This document shows positions 1 to 8,941 of a stretch of 64,000 nt of DNA, piece by piece. Positions within the stretch are counted from its first letter, which is position 1; each line of letters starts with the position of its first letter. The stretch is taken from the NCBI GenBank assembly GCA_937863205.1, contig CALMGA010000228.1, forward strand, positions 1-64,000, in the 5' to 3' direction. The notes beneath the pieces are model-generated. The model was not told where the DNA came from. It made no database searches and saw only the letters and a list, made by a program, of their open reading frames with translations. Origin of the DNA: an uncultured Beijerinckiaceae bacterium (GTDB taxonomy: Bacteria > Pseudomonadota > Alphaproteobacteria > Rhizobiales > Beijerinckiaceae). A program made the translations under genes and the position numbers.

Positions 1-639
1 CCCGCCAACGAGGCGGCCGAACCCGCCCCCGCCGCCCCGGCCAGCCAGCCGCAGGCCGGCGCACAGAACAACCGGCTGCCGCTGGTCGCCCCGCAAAAGG
101 AATGGACCAAGGTTTGCGGCAAGGATCCCTCCGCCAACAAGCAGATCTGCTACACGACCCGCGACTTCAGCGCCGAAGCCGGCAAGCCGCCGGTGCTCGC
201 CCTCGCCGTCTACGACATTTCGGGCGAGGACACGCGGGTGGTGCGCATGCTGATGCCGATCGGCCTGATGCTGCGTCCCGGCTTCCGCTTCGTGGTGGAC
301 AATGGTTCGCCCAGCGACGGCACCTACGAGATCTGCTTTCCCAACGGCTGCTTCGCCGAATCCAAGATCAAGGGCGCCCTGCTCGACACCATGAAGAAGG
401 GCAAGGTGATCGACGTCAGCGTGCGCAACCGCGACAACGTCGAAGTGGTCTTCGGCGTGCCGCTCGACGGTTTCGGCTCGGCCTTCGAGGGGCCGGCCAT
501 CGACCCCAAGGTATTGCAGGAGCAGCAGCAGAAGCTGCAGGCCGAGTTGCAGAAGAAGGCCGAGGACGAGCGCAAGAGGCTCGAAGCCAACTCCAAGTCG
601 AGCCCGACCGGCGGCGCCGCCATCCCCAGCGGCAGGTAG
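1..639 (+). CDS. Invasion associated locus B (IalB) family protein, 5'-truncated by window edge
   Basis: The reading frame is open from the first base and stops at TAG 637-639, so only the C-terminal 212 residues are present. The visible part has an Ala/Pro-rich linker, then a compact domain opening with a WTKVCG motif. A pair of cysteines sits near CGKDPSANKQIC and a second pair at ICFPNGC, the pattern of periplasmic IalB-like proteins of Rhizobiales. The last roughly 45 residues are a Gln/Lys/Glu-rich helical tail. IalB was named for a Bartonella erythrocyte-invasion factor, but the family is widespread in non-pathogens and its biochemical role is unsettled. The signal peptide must lie upstream of the window. 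Family assignment rests on these motifs alone. Confidence 0.8.
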   Translation, partial: PANEAAEPAPAAPASQPQAGAQNNRLPLVAPQKEWTKVCGKDPSANKQICYTTRDFSAEAGKPPVLALAVYDISGEDTRVVRMLMPIGLMLRPGFRFVVDNGSPSDGTYEICFPNGCFAESKIKGALLDTMKKGKVIDVSVRNRDNVEVVFGVPLDGFGSAFEGPAIDPKVLQEQQQKLQAELQKKAEDERKRLEANSKSSPTGGAAIPSGR

Positions 640-818
640 CCGGCCTCCGCACCTCGATCGGAATCTTGGCGAGTGTCGCGGTGGTGACAGGGGCGCCGGC
701 CGCCCATGCACTGGCGCGGATGATGCCCCGCTGCGATGCCTTCCCTCGCGAAGCACGGGGAAAGGCCTGGCGGCGAGGCGCCGTCCGCGCGCCGCACCAT
801 GCGCGACCCATCAGCACC

Positions 819-2207
819 CTAGCTGGCCGGCTCCACGGTGAAATAGCTTGCCAGGCTCGCGCCGGGCCGATCCAGGGCCAGCGCCTCGACCTTCCAGCGG
901 CCGGGATTATCGGCGACAAAGGCGACGTGCTTGGTCTTGCCCGGGGCAAGGAGCACGCTTTCGCGCCAGTACGGGTCCCAGCCGTCATCGAGGTCGTGCA
1001 GAACCCGGAAGACGTGGCCGTGGATGTGGGCCTGCTGAGCGTACGGCGTGCGGTTGCTGAAGGCCAGGGTCACCGGCGCGCCGCGCTTCACGCTGAAGAA
1101 CGGCCTGCCGGCGAGCCCGTCGACCGGCTTGCCAGCGAGGGTCCAGGCCAAGGCGCTCTCCCTCGACGGCTGCGCGGCGCCGGGCTTGGCGGCAAGGTTG
1201 GCTGATGCCGCCTCGACGATCACGAGGTCGCGCTTGAGGGACTTCTCCAGGTGGATCCGGGTCGGCAGCAGCGGATTTTCCGGCAGCTTGACGACCGGGC
1301 CGCGCGGGTCCAGCGCGCGGCCGGCCGCGGTCAGGTGCAGCAGGGGCTGATCCGGCAAGCCCGCGCTTTTCACGATCACGGCCGCCTCGGCAGGCTGGCG
1401 CGGCAGGTCCAGGATCAGCTCGAAGCGCGACCCCGGTCCGATGGGAACCGTCCCGCGGGCCGGCTCGAACAGTTCGCTCGGCTGGCCGTCGACGGCGATC
1501 ACGGTGACGGTCACCCCGACGCAGCTCGCCACTGCGAGGCGCGACCCGCTTGCGTTGAGCAGCCGCAGCCGCACCCGCGCGCCCGGTCGATAGGTGCGCT
1601 GCAGCGGCGCGGGTTGCGAGTTGGCGGTCAACAGCGCAGCGAGCGGCGAAGCACCCGGCGGCTCGTCCCGGATCTGGCCGTCGGGTCCCAGAACCCAATC
1701 GTCGAGTACCACGAGCAGGTCCTCGTCCACCGGAGGCGGGACAGGCTCGTCCACGATCAGGACGCCGTAGAGGCCGCGGTCGACCTGCCCGGCCGAGCTC
1801 GGCCAGACGTCGGGATGATACCAGAACAAACCGCTGTCGGGCGGGGTGAAGCGATAGTCGAAGGTGTCGCCGGCGCGCACCGCCGCCTGGGTCAGGCCGG
1901 CCACGCCGTCCATCGCGTCGGGCAGCCTCACGCCATGCCAGCAGATGGTGGTCGGCCGGTCGAGCTTGTTGGCGAGCCTGACGGCGACCGCCTCGCCCTT
2001 CCTGACCCTCAGAAGCGGCCCCGGCACCTGCCCGTTGTAGGCGAGCACGGTTGTTTGCGCCTTGGCAACGAGGGCGAGCTTGCCGGGCTCCGCCACGAGA
2101 ACGGATGGCACGTCGGCGGCGGCCGGCGGACTGGCTTTCAGGCTGATGATGGCCGGCGCCACGGCTGCGGCGAGTCCTCCCAGCACCAAGCGGCGATCAA
2201 CGGCCAT
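819..2207 (-). CDS. Multicopper-oxidase-fold periplasmic protein with degenerate copper sites
   Basis: 462 residues with a Tat-like N-terminus (DRRLVLGG at residues 4-11, then a hydrophobic Ala-rich stretch) and cupredoxin domains typical of the multicopper oxidase/FtsP(SufI) superfamily. The usual copper motifs are eroded. The first HxHG box reads CWHG (89-92), the second HxH reads HPD (131-133), and the third box keeps HIHGH (394-398) but has Gln where the leading His-Pro is expected. The final HCHxxxH box is absent: the stretch around 434-446 reads NPGRWKVEA onward with no HCH. It therefore looks like a structural relative, as SufI is, or an enzyme with at most part of its copper sites. 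It stands alone, convergent with the IalB-like gene. The start at 2207 has ctcc on the plus strand just upstream, that is, a GGAG Shine-Dalgarno. Confidence 0.8.
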   Translation of the reverse strand: MAVDRRLVLGGLAAAVAPAIISLKASPPAAADVPSVLVAEPGKLALVAKAQTTVLAYNGQVPGPLLRVRKGEAVAVRLANKLDRPTTICWHGVRLPDAMDGVAGLTQAAVRAGDTFDYRFTPPDSGLFWYHPDVWPSSAGQVDRGLYGVLIVDEPVPPPVDEDLLVVLDDWVLGPDGQIRDEPPGASPLAALLTANSQPAPLQRTYRPGARVRLRLLNASGSRLAVASCVGVTVTVIAVDGQPSELFEPARGTVPIGPGSRFELILDLPRQPAEAAVIVKSAGLPDQPLLHLTAAGRALDPRGPVVKLPENPLLPTRIHLEKSLKRDLVIVEAASANLAAKPGAAQPSRESALAWTLAGKPVDGLAGRPFFSVKRGAPVTLAFSNRTPYAQQAHIHGHVFRVLHDLDDGWDPYWRESVLLAPGKTKHVAFVADNPGRWKVEALALDRPGASLASYFTVEPAS

Positions 2208-2319
2208 GACATCTCCTCCGCGCCGCCTTTACTGAAGGTGGCGGCGGAGAACAACCTGTCGATCTCGTGCCGACGGCAAAGGCGGATGGGTTTGACTCCG
2301 GGCCCCGCTGGCACAACAG

Positions 2320-4272
2320 TTGCCGAATCGCGAGAGTACCGCCGCAATCGGTGGCCTCAAAATCGACGGAACAACGATCTTGGCCGATGCAAGTCTTCTG
2401 GAGGATGACCGGGTCGAGCACCACGGCGCGCCGCTTGCGCTCGGGCTTGCGGCGCTTGGCATCGTGTTCGGCGACATCGGCACCAGCCCCCTCTACACCT
2501 TCAAGACCGTTCTGGAACTCACCGGCGGCAAGCCCGACGCATCGGTGGTGCTCGGCACCCTGTCCTTGATCCTGTGGACCCTGTTCGTCATCACATCGAT
2601 CAAATACGTGATCTTCGCCATGCAGATCGACAATGACGGCGAGGGCGGCATCGTCGCCCTGATGTCGCTGCTGGGCGGCAAAAGCCGCAAGCGCCCGGTC
2701 ATCATCGCGCTGGGCCTGTTCGGCGCCGCCCTGATCTACGGCGACGGTTCGGTGACGCCGGCGATTTCGGTGCTGTCCGCCCTTGAAGGGCTCGACCAGG
2801 CGACCCCTTTCTTCAAGCCCTACATCCTTCCGATGGCCGTGGTGATCCTGATCGGCCTGTTCGCGATCCAGCCCCTGGGGACGCAGACGATCGGCAAGGC
2901 CTTCGGCCCCGTGATGATCATCTGGTTCGGAGTGATCGCGCTGTTGGGGATCGGCGGCATCGTACATCACCCGGCGATTCTGGCCGCGCTGAATCCCTAC
3001 CACGCCGTCGACTTCCTGGCCCACCATGGCCTCGTCGGCTTTCTCACCCTCGGTGGCGTGTTCCTGTGCGCCACCGGCGCGGAAGCGCTTTATGCCGACA
3101 TGGGGCATTTCGGGCCGCGGCCGATCCGCTTGTCCTGGTTCGCCGTGGTGTTTCCCAGCCTGCTACTCTGCTACGCCGGACAGGGCGCCCTGGTGATCGA
3201 CGGCGCTCCCGTCGACGGCAACATCTTCTATGAACTGTGCCCGCGCGCCCTGCTGGTGCCGCTCGTGGTGCTGGCGACGCTGGCCACCATCATCGCCAGC
3301 CAGTCGATCATCACCGGCGCCTTTTCCATGACTCGCCAAGCGATCCAGCTCGGCTGGCTGCCGCGGCTGCGCATCCGGCAAACCTCGGCGGAGGGCTACG
3401 GCCAGATCTATGTCGGCGTGGTGAACTGGCTCCTGATGATCGTGACGCTCGGGCTCACGCTCGGCTTCCGCAAGTCCGACAACCTCGCGGCCGCCTACGG
3501 CATCGCGGTGTCGCTGACGATGCTGATGACGTCGGCGCTCCTGTACATCGCCATGCGCGAGATCTGGGGCTGGAGCCTCGCCGCCGCCGGCTCCGTCGCG
3601 GCGGTTTTCATCGTCATCGATGCTTCCTTCGTTCTCGCCAATTCGGCCAAGCTGCTGGAGGGCGGCTACGTGCCGTTGCTGCTCGCCGGCGTGATCTACG
3701 GTGTGATGGTGATCTGGCACCGCGGCGCGGTGGGCGTTGCCGCCAAGATGGCCGCCTCGCTCACGCCCATCGACGCCTTCATGGACGAGCTGCGCACCTC
3801 CAAGATCCCGCGCACGCCCGGGACGGCGGTGTTCATGACGCGCACGGCGACGGATACGCCGCCGGTGATGGCGTGGCAGGTCCGGCACAACAGGGCGCTG
3901 CACCGTTCGTGCGTCATCCTGCATGTCGAGATCCTGCCCAAGCCGTGGCTGCGTGACGCCGACCGGCTGCACCTTCGCGAAATGTGCCCCGGCATCTGGC
4001 GCGGCGAGGTGAGCTACGGCTTCATGGAGCGGCCCGACATTCCGGCCGTTCTGGCGAATTGCAAGGCGTCCGGTCTCGCCGCGATCGATGTCGACGACGT
4101 CACCTACTACATCGCCCACGAGACGGTGATGCACCTCGAGGACGGCACCGGCATGCCGCTGTGGCAGGAGTCGCTGTTTGGCATGATGGCGCGCAACGCC
4201 CAGCACTATGCCGATTTCCTCAGGCTGCCGGCGGACAGCGTGATCGAGATCGGGCGGCAGATCGCGATCTAA
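2320..4272 (+). CDS. kup: Kup-family low-affinity potassium transporter
   Basis: About 650 residues, close to the usual 620-660 of the KUP/HAK/KT family. The N-terminal core carries the family signature GIVFGDIGTSPLYTFK, followed by FVITSIKYVIF and the conserved YGDGSVTPAISVLSALEGL-type segment. About twelve hydrophobic spans occupy the first 450 residues, followed by a cytosolic C-terminal domain. It is expected to import K+ with H+ across the inner membrane. The first possible start in the open frame is TTG at 2320; another TTG lies about 20 codons on, and no ATG occurs before the conserved core, so the exact start is uncertain. It is a single-gene unit, divergent from the cupredoxin-fold gene with about 110 bp between them. 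Confidence 0.92.
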   Translation: MPNRESTAAIGGLKIDGTTILADASLLEDDRVEHHGAPLALGLAALGIVFGDIGTSPLYTFKTVLELTGGKPDASVVLGTLSLILWTLFVITSIKYVIFAMQIDNDGEGGIVALMSLLGGKSRKRPVIIALGLFGAALIYGDGSVTPAISVLSALEGLDQATPFFKPYILPMAVVILIGLFAIQPLGTQTIGKAFGPVMIIWFGVIALLGIGGIVHHPAILAALNPYHAVDFLAHHGLVGFLTLGGVFLCATGAEALYADMGHFGPRPIRLSWFAVVFPSLLLCYAGQGALVIDGAPVDGNIFYELCPRALLVPLVVLATLATIIASQSIITGAFSMTRQAIQLGWLPRLRIRQTSAEGYGQIYVGVVNWLLMIVTLGLTLGFRKSDNLAAAYGIAVSLTMLMTSALLYIAMREIWGWSLAAAGSVAAVFIVIDASFVLANSAKLLEGGYVPLLLAGVIYGVMVIWHRGAVGVAAKMAASLTPIDAFMDELRTSKIPRTPGTAVFMTRTATDTPPVMAWQVRHNRALHRSCVILHVEILPKPWLRDADRLHLREMCPGIWRGEVSYGFMERPDIPAVLANCKASGLAAIDVDDVTYYIAHETVMHLEDGTGMPLWQESLFGMMARNAQHYADFLRLPADSVIEIGRQIAI

Positions 4273-4380
4273 GCAGGTTCGCGTTGGCAGGCCAACGCTT
4301 CATCCGCTCAGTTCTTTGCTATGCCGCAGGTTTGGATCGCAAAATTGCGAGGCACTTTTGCGAAACCTGCTTAGGCAGGC
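4273..4380 (+). repeat. Dispersed intergenic repeat B, copy 1
   Basis: This roughly 105-bp stretch just after kup recurs at 13629-13735 in the opposite orientation, with roughly 80-85 percent identity by eye. Shared blocks include AAGCAGGTTCGCGTTGGCAG at one end, GCCGCAGGTTTG in the middle, and TTTTGCGAAACCTGCTTAGG at the other. The ends are inverted repeats of each other (CAGGTTCG/CGAAACCTG), so the element could fold in RNA. No ORF is conserved in it. Not recognised as a named element. Confidence 0.75.
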
Positions 4381-4529
4381 ATCCGCGAGCCTGCTGACAT
4401 CGCGGCTTCGATCTGGCTGCGAGCCGGCGGAAGCGGCCATCGCGCAAGCCGCGAGAGGCCGCCCGGTCGGCCGGGTCCGCGCATCGGGAAAGCAATCTTC
4501 CGGCAGGCTGCCGTCCTCGCCTCACCGTG

Positions 4530-4548
4530 GCCGCAAGCGGCTTTTTTT
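4530..4548 (+). terminator. Short GC hairpin followed by seven T
   Basis: GCCG (4530-4533), CAAG loop, CGGC (4538-4541), then T at 4542-4548. The stem is short, but the uninterrupted T run is the strongest Rho-independent signature in this part of the window. It lies between kup and the tRNA gene and would stop plus-strand readthrough into the tRNA. The rest of 4381-4622 shows nothing recognisable. Confidence 0.5.
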
Positions 4549-4622
4549 GCTGCAACCGCTCCGGGCGGGTGTTAGAGACCGCAGTTCGACTGTGGCAGGA
4601 ATTGCCGGGATCCACCCGGCCC

Positions 4623-4707
4623 GCGGGCGTGGCGGAACTGGTAGACGCGCCGGATTTAGGTTCCGGTGGTGAAAATCGTGGGGGTTCGAGTCCCTCCGCC
4701 CGCACCA
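4623..4707 (+). tRNA. tRNA-Leu(UAG)
   Basis: An 85-nt class II tRNA. Acceptor GCGGGCG (4623-4629) pairs with CGCCCGC (4697-4703), followed by discriminator A and an encoded CCA (4705-4707). The anticodon stem CCGGA/TCCGG encloses the loop TTTAGGT, with anticodon TAG at 4657-4659, so it reads CUA (and CUN by wobble). A variable arm and a GGTTCGAGTCC T-arm are present. It sits about 75 bp upstream of tig. Confidence 0.97.
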
Positions 4708-4783
4708 TTCGCCGCGACCGCCTCGCGATGGCTCCGCGGGCGCTCGCGTTCACCCAGGTTTTCAAAGGCAGGCTTCGACGTCC

Positions 4784-6148
4784 ATGCAAGTCAACCAAAC
4801 CCACGCCGAGGGGCTGAAACGCGAGTTCGAGATCGTGTTGCCGACCCGAGACCTGTCGTCGCGCATGGACGGCCAGCTCAACGAAATGCAGGCCAAGGCG
4901 CGCATCAAGGGGTTCCGGCCGGGCAAGGTGCCGGTGGCCCACCTCAAGCGCCTGTACGGCCGATCCATCATGGCGGAACTGCTGCAGCAGGCGGTGGAAG
5001 AAGCCCGCAAGCGTATGATCGATGAGAACGACCTGCGCATCGCCGGCGAGCCTCGCTTCGACGTGGACGGCGACGGCAACGTGCTGGAACAGGCGCTGGA
5101 AGCCAGGGGCGACCTCAGGTTCAAGGTGGCGCTGGAGATCCTGCCCAAGGTCGAGGTCGGCTCGCTCGACGAGATTTCGATCGAGAAGCTCGTCGCCGAC
5201 GTGCCCGACGAGGAGGTCGAGCGCATCATCAAGCTGATCGCCGACCAGAACCGCACCTACGAAGACAAGGGGGCCGGCGCCGTGGCCGCCTCGGGCGACA
5301 AGGTTTCGATCGATTTCGTCGGCAAGGTCAACGACGAGACTTTCGAGGGCGGCACCGGCCAGGATGTCGACCTCGTGCTCGGCTCCAACTCCTTCATCCC
5401 CGGCTTCGAGGATCAGGTCGCGGGCATGGCCACCGGCGAGAGCCGCACCATCGCCGTCACCTTCCCCGCCGACTACGGCGCGGCGGAGCTGGCCGGCAAG
5501 GCGGCCAACTTCGGCGTCACGTTGAAGGCGATCGCCGCGCCGGGCGAGCTGGCCATCGACGACGCGTTCGCCAAGAACTTCGGCATGGACGGGCTCGACA
5601 GCCTGAAGACGTCGGTGCGCGGCAACATCGAGCGCGACTACGGCACCGCCTCGCGGGCGAAATGGAAGCGGGCTCTGCTCGACACCCTGGACAAGCGCTA
5701 TGCCTTCGACCTGCCGCAGGGTCTCGTGGATCAGGAGTTCGCTCAGATCTGGAGCCAGGTCGAGGCGGAGTCCAAGCGCACCGGCAAGAGTTTCGCGGAC
5801 GAGGGGACGACGGAGGAAGCGGCCCGCGCCGATTACCGCGCCATCGCAGAGCGCCGGGTCCGGCTCGGCTTGGTTCTGGCCGAGATCGGCCAGGAAGGGG
5901 GCATCACCGTGACCCAGGAGGAGATGACGCAGGCGTTGATGGAGCGGGTGCGGCAGTACCCCGGCGAGGAGAAGCAGGTGTACGACTTCTTCCGCAACAA
6001 CCCGCAGATGATGGCGCAGATCCAAGCGCCGCTGTTCGAAGACAAGGTGGTCGATCACATCCTGACCAAGGCCCACGTCACCGAGCGCAAGGTGACGCGC
6101 GAAGAGCTGACCGCGCCCGAGCCGGAGGACGAGAAGGATGCCGCCTGA
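4784..6148 (+). CDS. tig: Trigger factor, ribosome-associated chaperone and prolyl isomerase
   Basis: 454 residues. The N-terminal ribosome-binding domain carries the signature GFRPGKVP near residue 45, which docks to ribosomal protein L23. A central FKBP-type prolyl isomerase domain follows (from about [12 protein letters not shown] to GVTLKAI). The long helical C-terminal domain makes up the substrate cradle, and the acidic tail ends EPEDEKDAA. It binds nascent chains at the exit tunnel. The order tig-clpP-clpX-lon is conserved in many proteobacteria and groups co-translational folding with ATP-dependent proteolysis. About 145 bp separate it from clpP, so it probably has its own transcript end. 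Confidence 0.96.
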   Translation: MQVNQTHAEGLKREFEIVLPTRDLSSRMDGQLNEMQAKARIKGFRPGKVPVAHLKRLYGRSIMAELLQQAVEEARKRMIDENDLRIAGEPRFDVDGDGNVLEQALEARGDLRFKVALEILPKVEVGSLDEISIEKLVADVPDEEVERIIKLIADQNRTYEDKGAGAVAASGDKVSIDFVGKVNDETFEGGTGQDVDLVLGSNSFIPGFEDQVAGMATGESRTIAVTFPADYGAAELAGKAANFGVTLKAIAAPGELAIDDAFAKNFGMDGLDSLKTSVRGNIERDYGTASRAKWKRALLDTLDKRYAFDLPQGLVDQEFAQIWSQVEAESKRTGKSFADEGTTEEAARADYRAIAERRVRLGLVLAEIGQEGGITVTQEEMTQALMERVRQYPGEEKQVYDFFRNNPQMMAQIQAPLFEDKVVDHILTKAHVTERKVTREELTAPEPEDEKDAA

Positions 6149-6292
6149 GGCAAACGCCCTCGACGGGGTGTCTGGCGGGATGTCGGCCGCAGATATGGCA
6201 CCGGCGGCCTTTGCACCGCCGCGCGCGAGCACCTATGTTGCAACTGCGAATCCGGTTCGCTCTGTCGTCCGGCGATGAGGAGGCTTGGAACC

Positions 6293-6934
6293 ATGCGCGA
6301 CCGCGATCCCATGGAGATCTACGACAACTACCTGATCCCGCAGGTGATCGAGAACACGACGCGGGGCGAGCGCGGCTTCGACATCTATTCGCGCCTCCTG
6401 CGCGAGCACATCATCTTCCTGACCGGGCCGGTCGAGGACCACATGGCCTCGGTGGTCATCGCCCAGCTGCTCTTTCTTGAGGCGGAAAATCCCAAGAAGG
6501 AGATCAACATGTACATCAACTCGCCCGGAGGTGTGGTGACGGCCGGGCTTGCCATTTACGATACGATGCAGTTCATCCGGCCCAAGATCACCACGTTGTG
6601 CGTCGGCCAGGCCGCTTCGATGGGCTCGCTTCTCCTGTGCGCGGGCGAGGCGGGGATGCGCTACGCCCTGCCCAACGCCCGCATCATGGTGCACCAGCCC
6701 TCAGGCGGCTTCCAGGGACAGGCGTCCGACATCCTGCGCCATGCGGAGGACATCATGAAGGTCAAGAAGCGCCTCAACGAGATCTACGTGAAGCACTGCG
6801 GGCGCGACTACGACACCATCGAGCGCACTCTCGACCGGGATCATTTCATGTCCAGCGAGGAAGCCAGGACGTTCGGTATCATCGACAACGTCATCGAGAA
6901 GCGCCCCGAAGAGAAGGTCGAGGTGAAGACCTGA
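6293..6934 (+). CDS. clpP: ATP-dependent Clp protease proteolytic subunit
   Basis: The start at ATG 6293 is chosen because GAGGAGG (6277-6283) sits 9 nt upstream; an ATG at 6275 falls inside that Shine-Dalgarno. This gives 213 residues. The serine-protease triad is visible: Ser109 in AASMGS, His134 in MVHQPSGG, and Asp183 in LDRDHF. The glycine-rich INSPGG oxyanion strand is at 75-80. ClpP forms a 14-mer that degrades substrates unfolded by ClpX or ClpA. The gene is followed by a 454-bp gap before clpX (6935-7388). That gap holds no credible gene, only small out-of-frame ORFs, and presumably carries a clpX promoter I could not define. Confidence 0.97.
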   Translation: MRDRDPMEIYDNYLIPQVIENTTRGERGFDIYSRLLREHIIFLTGPVEDHMASVVIAQLLFLEAENPKKEINMYINSPGGVVTAGLAIYDTMQFIRPKITTLCVGQAASMGSLLLCAGEAGMRYALPNARIMVHQPSGGFQGQASDILRHAEDIMKVKKRLNEIYVKHCGRDYDTIERTLDRDHFMSSEEARTFGIIDNVIEKRPEEKVEVKT

Positions 6935-7388
6935 GGCAGGGGGGCTGCCTTCGAATGGCAGCGTCCTCGTTGCCGTTCGCGAGATTTTAGAGCTCGATTA
7001 ACCGGTTTGCCGCGACAGTTCGGGCCTGCAGCGAACTTTCTTGCGTCGACATGCTGCACACTGTCACGGTATCTGCACTACGGCACCGACAGGGAAACGT
7101 GAGACACGTGGGTCCGGCGTGGCTCGGTTGTGAACCGTCGGATCGCGTAAGTTCGTCAAGGAAAGTGGCTCGGCAGGGTCGCTCGGGAGCGGTCCGGGTC
7201 GTCGCATCGCGCAGGGTGGTGGGATCAATCGGGACCTTGCCGGCCTTACGCAAAGGCTTGAGGCGGCGGAGCGGCGGTGCGTGCAGCGCCCCGGCTCCAG
7301 CGGACGTCCGGCGCGTTGCATTGGCCGGACTCATCAGATCATAATGCCCTGCCGGCGTGCACGCGTCGGCGGCCTGGAGTGAACAGCC

Positions 7389-8651
7389 ATGACCAAGGTC
7401 GGCGGCAGCGACTCGAAGAACACGCTCTACTGCTCGTTTTGCGGCAAGAGCCAGCATGAGGTGCGCAAGCTCATCGCCGGGCCTACCGTGTTCATCTGCG
7501 ACGAATGCGTCGAGCTGTGCATGGACATCATTCGCGAGGAGAACAAGTCGGCGCTTGTGAAGAACCGCGACGGCATTCCCACGCCCAAGGAGATCTGCAA
7601 GGTTCTCGACGATTACGTGATCGGCCAGTTCCAGGCCAAGCGCGTGCTGTCGGTCGCGGTGCACAATCACTACAAGCGCCTCAACCACGCGACCAAGCAC
7701 AACGACGTAGAGCTGGCGAAGTCCAACATCCTGCTGATCGGGCCAACCGGCTCGGGCAAGACGCTGCTGGCGCAGACGCTGGCCCGCATCCTCGACGTGC
7801 CCTTCACCATGGCCGATGCGACCACACTGACGGAAGCCGGCTATGTCGGCGAGGACGTCGAGAACATCATCCTGAAGCTGCTCCAAGCCTCCGACTACAA
7901 TGTCGAGCGGGCACAGCGAGGCATCGTCTACATCGACGAGATCGATAAGATTTCGCGCAAGTCCGACAATCCGTCGATCACCCGCGACGTGTCGGGCGAG
8001 GGCGTGCAGCAGGCGCTTCTGAAGATCATGGAAGGCACCGTTGCCTCGGTGCCGCCGCAGGGTGGCCGCAAGCACCCGCAGCAGGAATTCCTGCAGGTCG
8101 ACACGACCAACATCCTGTTCATCTGCGGTGGCGCCTTCGCGGGTCTCGAGAAAATCATCTCCAACCGCGGTAAGTCGACCTCCATCGGCTTCTCCGCCAC
8201 CGTTTCCTCGCCCGACGACCGGCGGATGGGCGAGCTGCTGCGCAAGGTCGAGCCCGACGATCTCCTGAAGTTCGGCCTGATCCCCGAATTCGTGGGCCGC
8301 CTGCCGGTGATCGCGACGCTGGAGGATCTCGACGAAGCGGCGCTGAAGAAGATCCTGACCGAACCCAAGAACGCCCTGGTCAAGCAATACCAGCGTTTGT
8401 TCGAGATGGAGAACACCTCGCTGTCGTTCCAGGACGAGGCGCTGAACGTGGTCGCCAAGCGCGCCATCGAGCGTCGCACCGGGGCCCGCGGCCTGCGCTC
8501 CATCCTGGAGGGAGTGCTGCTCGACACCATGTTCGACCTGCCCGGCCTCGACTCGGTCGAGCAGGTCGTGATCGGCCCCGACGTCATCGAAGGCAAGTCG
8601 CGCCCGCTCTATATCTACTCCGAGCGCGAAAAGACCAACACGGGGACATAG
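7389..8651 (+). CDS. clpX: ClpX, AAA+ unfoldase of the ClpXP protease
   Basis: 420 residues. The N-terminal C4 zinc finger has Cys15, Cys18, Cys37 and Cys40, which dimerise and recruit adaptors. Walker A GPTGSGKT is at 118-125, the pore loop GYVG at 151-154, Walker B in IVYIDEID, and the sensor/arginine-finger region around RRTGARGLR. The start has GGAG at 7376-7379, 9 nt upstream. It unfolds tagged proteins and feeds them to ClpP. In alphaproteobacteria ClpXP also drives cell-cycle proteolysis (for example of CtrA in Caulobacter). Every functional motif is intact. Confidence 0.97.
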   Translation: MTKVGGSDSKNTLYCSFCGKSQHEVRKLIAGPTVFICDECVELCMDIIREENKSALVKNRDGIPTPKEICKVLDDYVIGQFQAKRVLSVAVHNHYKRLNHATKHNDVELAKSNILLIGPTGSGKTLLAQTLARILDVPFTMADATTLTEAGYVGEDVENIILKLLQASDYNVERAQRGIVYIDEIDKISRKSDNPSITRDVSGEGVQQALLKIMEGTVASVPPQGGRKHPQQEFLQVDTTNILFICGGAFAGLEKIISNRGKSTSIGFSATVSSPDDRRMGELLRKVEPDDLLKFGLIPEFVGRLPVIATLEDLDEAALKKILTEPKNALVKQYQRLFEMENTSLSFQDEALNVVAKRAIERRTGARGLRSILEGVLLDTMFDLPGLDSVEQVVIGPDVIEGKSRPLYIYSEREKTNTGT

Positions 8652-8683
8652 AGGCGCCGCACGCGCCCGATATCGCTGACATC

Positions 8684-8717
8684 GGCGGGTGCACGGCACC
8701 GGTCGTGCTCACCCGCC
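8684..8717 (+). terminator. Hairpin downstream of clpX
   Basis: GGCGGGTG (8684-8691) pairs with CACCCGCC (8710-8717), and an inner CACG/CGTG extends the stem across a two-base bulge. It lies 32 bp after the clpX stop. There is no T tract, so termination is plausible but not assured. The remaining sequence to lon (8718-8941) shows no gene. Confidence 0.4.
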
Positions 8718-8941
8718 ACGCGCGTGGTCGTTCCTCCTTGCAGCGTGCCGACATCGCGGCGCCCTCGCAGGATTACGCCGTCTAGTCGGGCGTCTGTGAC
8801 CCTGTTGCGTCTTCGCGAAGCTGCGTTGCATCGAAGCTTGTACGCCGGCCCCGCCATCGCCATGTCAGATCCCGAAGCTGAACTAGTTCCCGGTTCGAGC
8901 CGCTTTCTTTGAAGGGCCGAGCCGGAGAGAGGAACCCGAAG

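Noticed and set aside
2197..3108. Long minus-strand open frames across kup and other plus-strand genes
   Set aside because: They are antisense shadows in GC-rich DNA. They have no family motifs, and their composition is Arg/His/Asp-rich as expected from reverse complements.
7051..7344. 97-residue frame between clpP and clpX
   Set aside because: No ribosome site, no recognisable motif, and Arg/Ser-rich composition. The gap is better read as the clpX upstream region.
8830..8941. Heat-shock (sigma-32) promoter before lon
   Set aside because: A CTTG at 8837 and a weak CCAT-type -10 can be found, but spacing and match are too poor to list.
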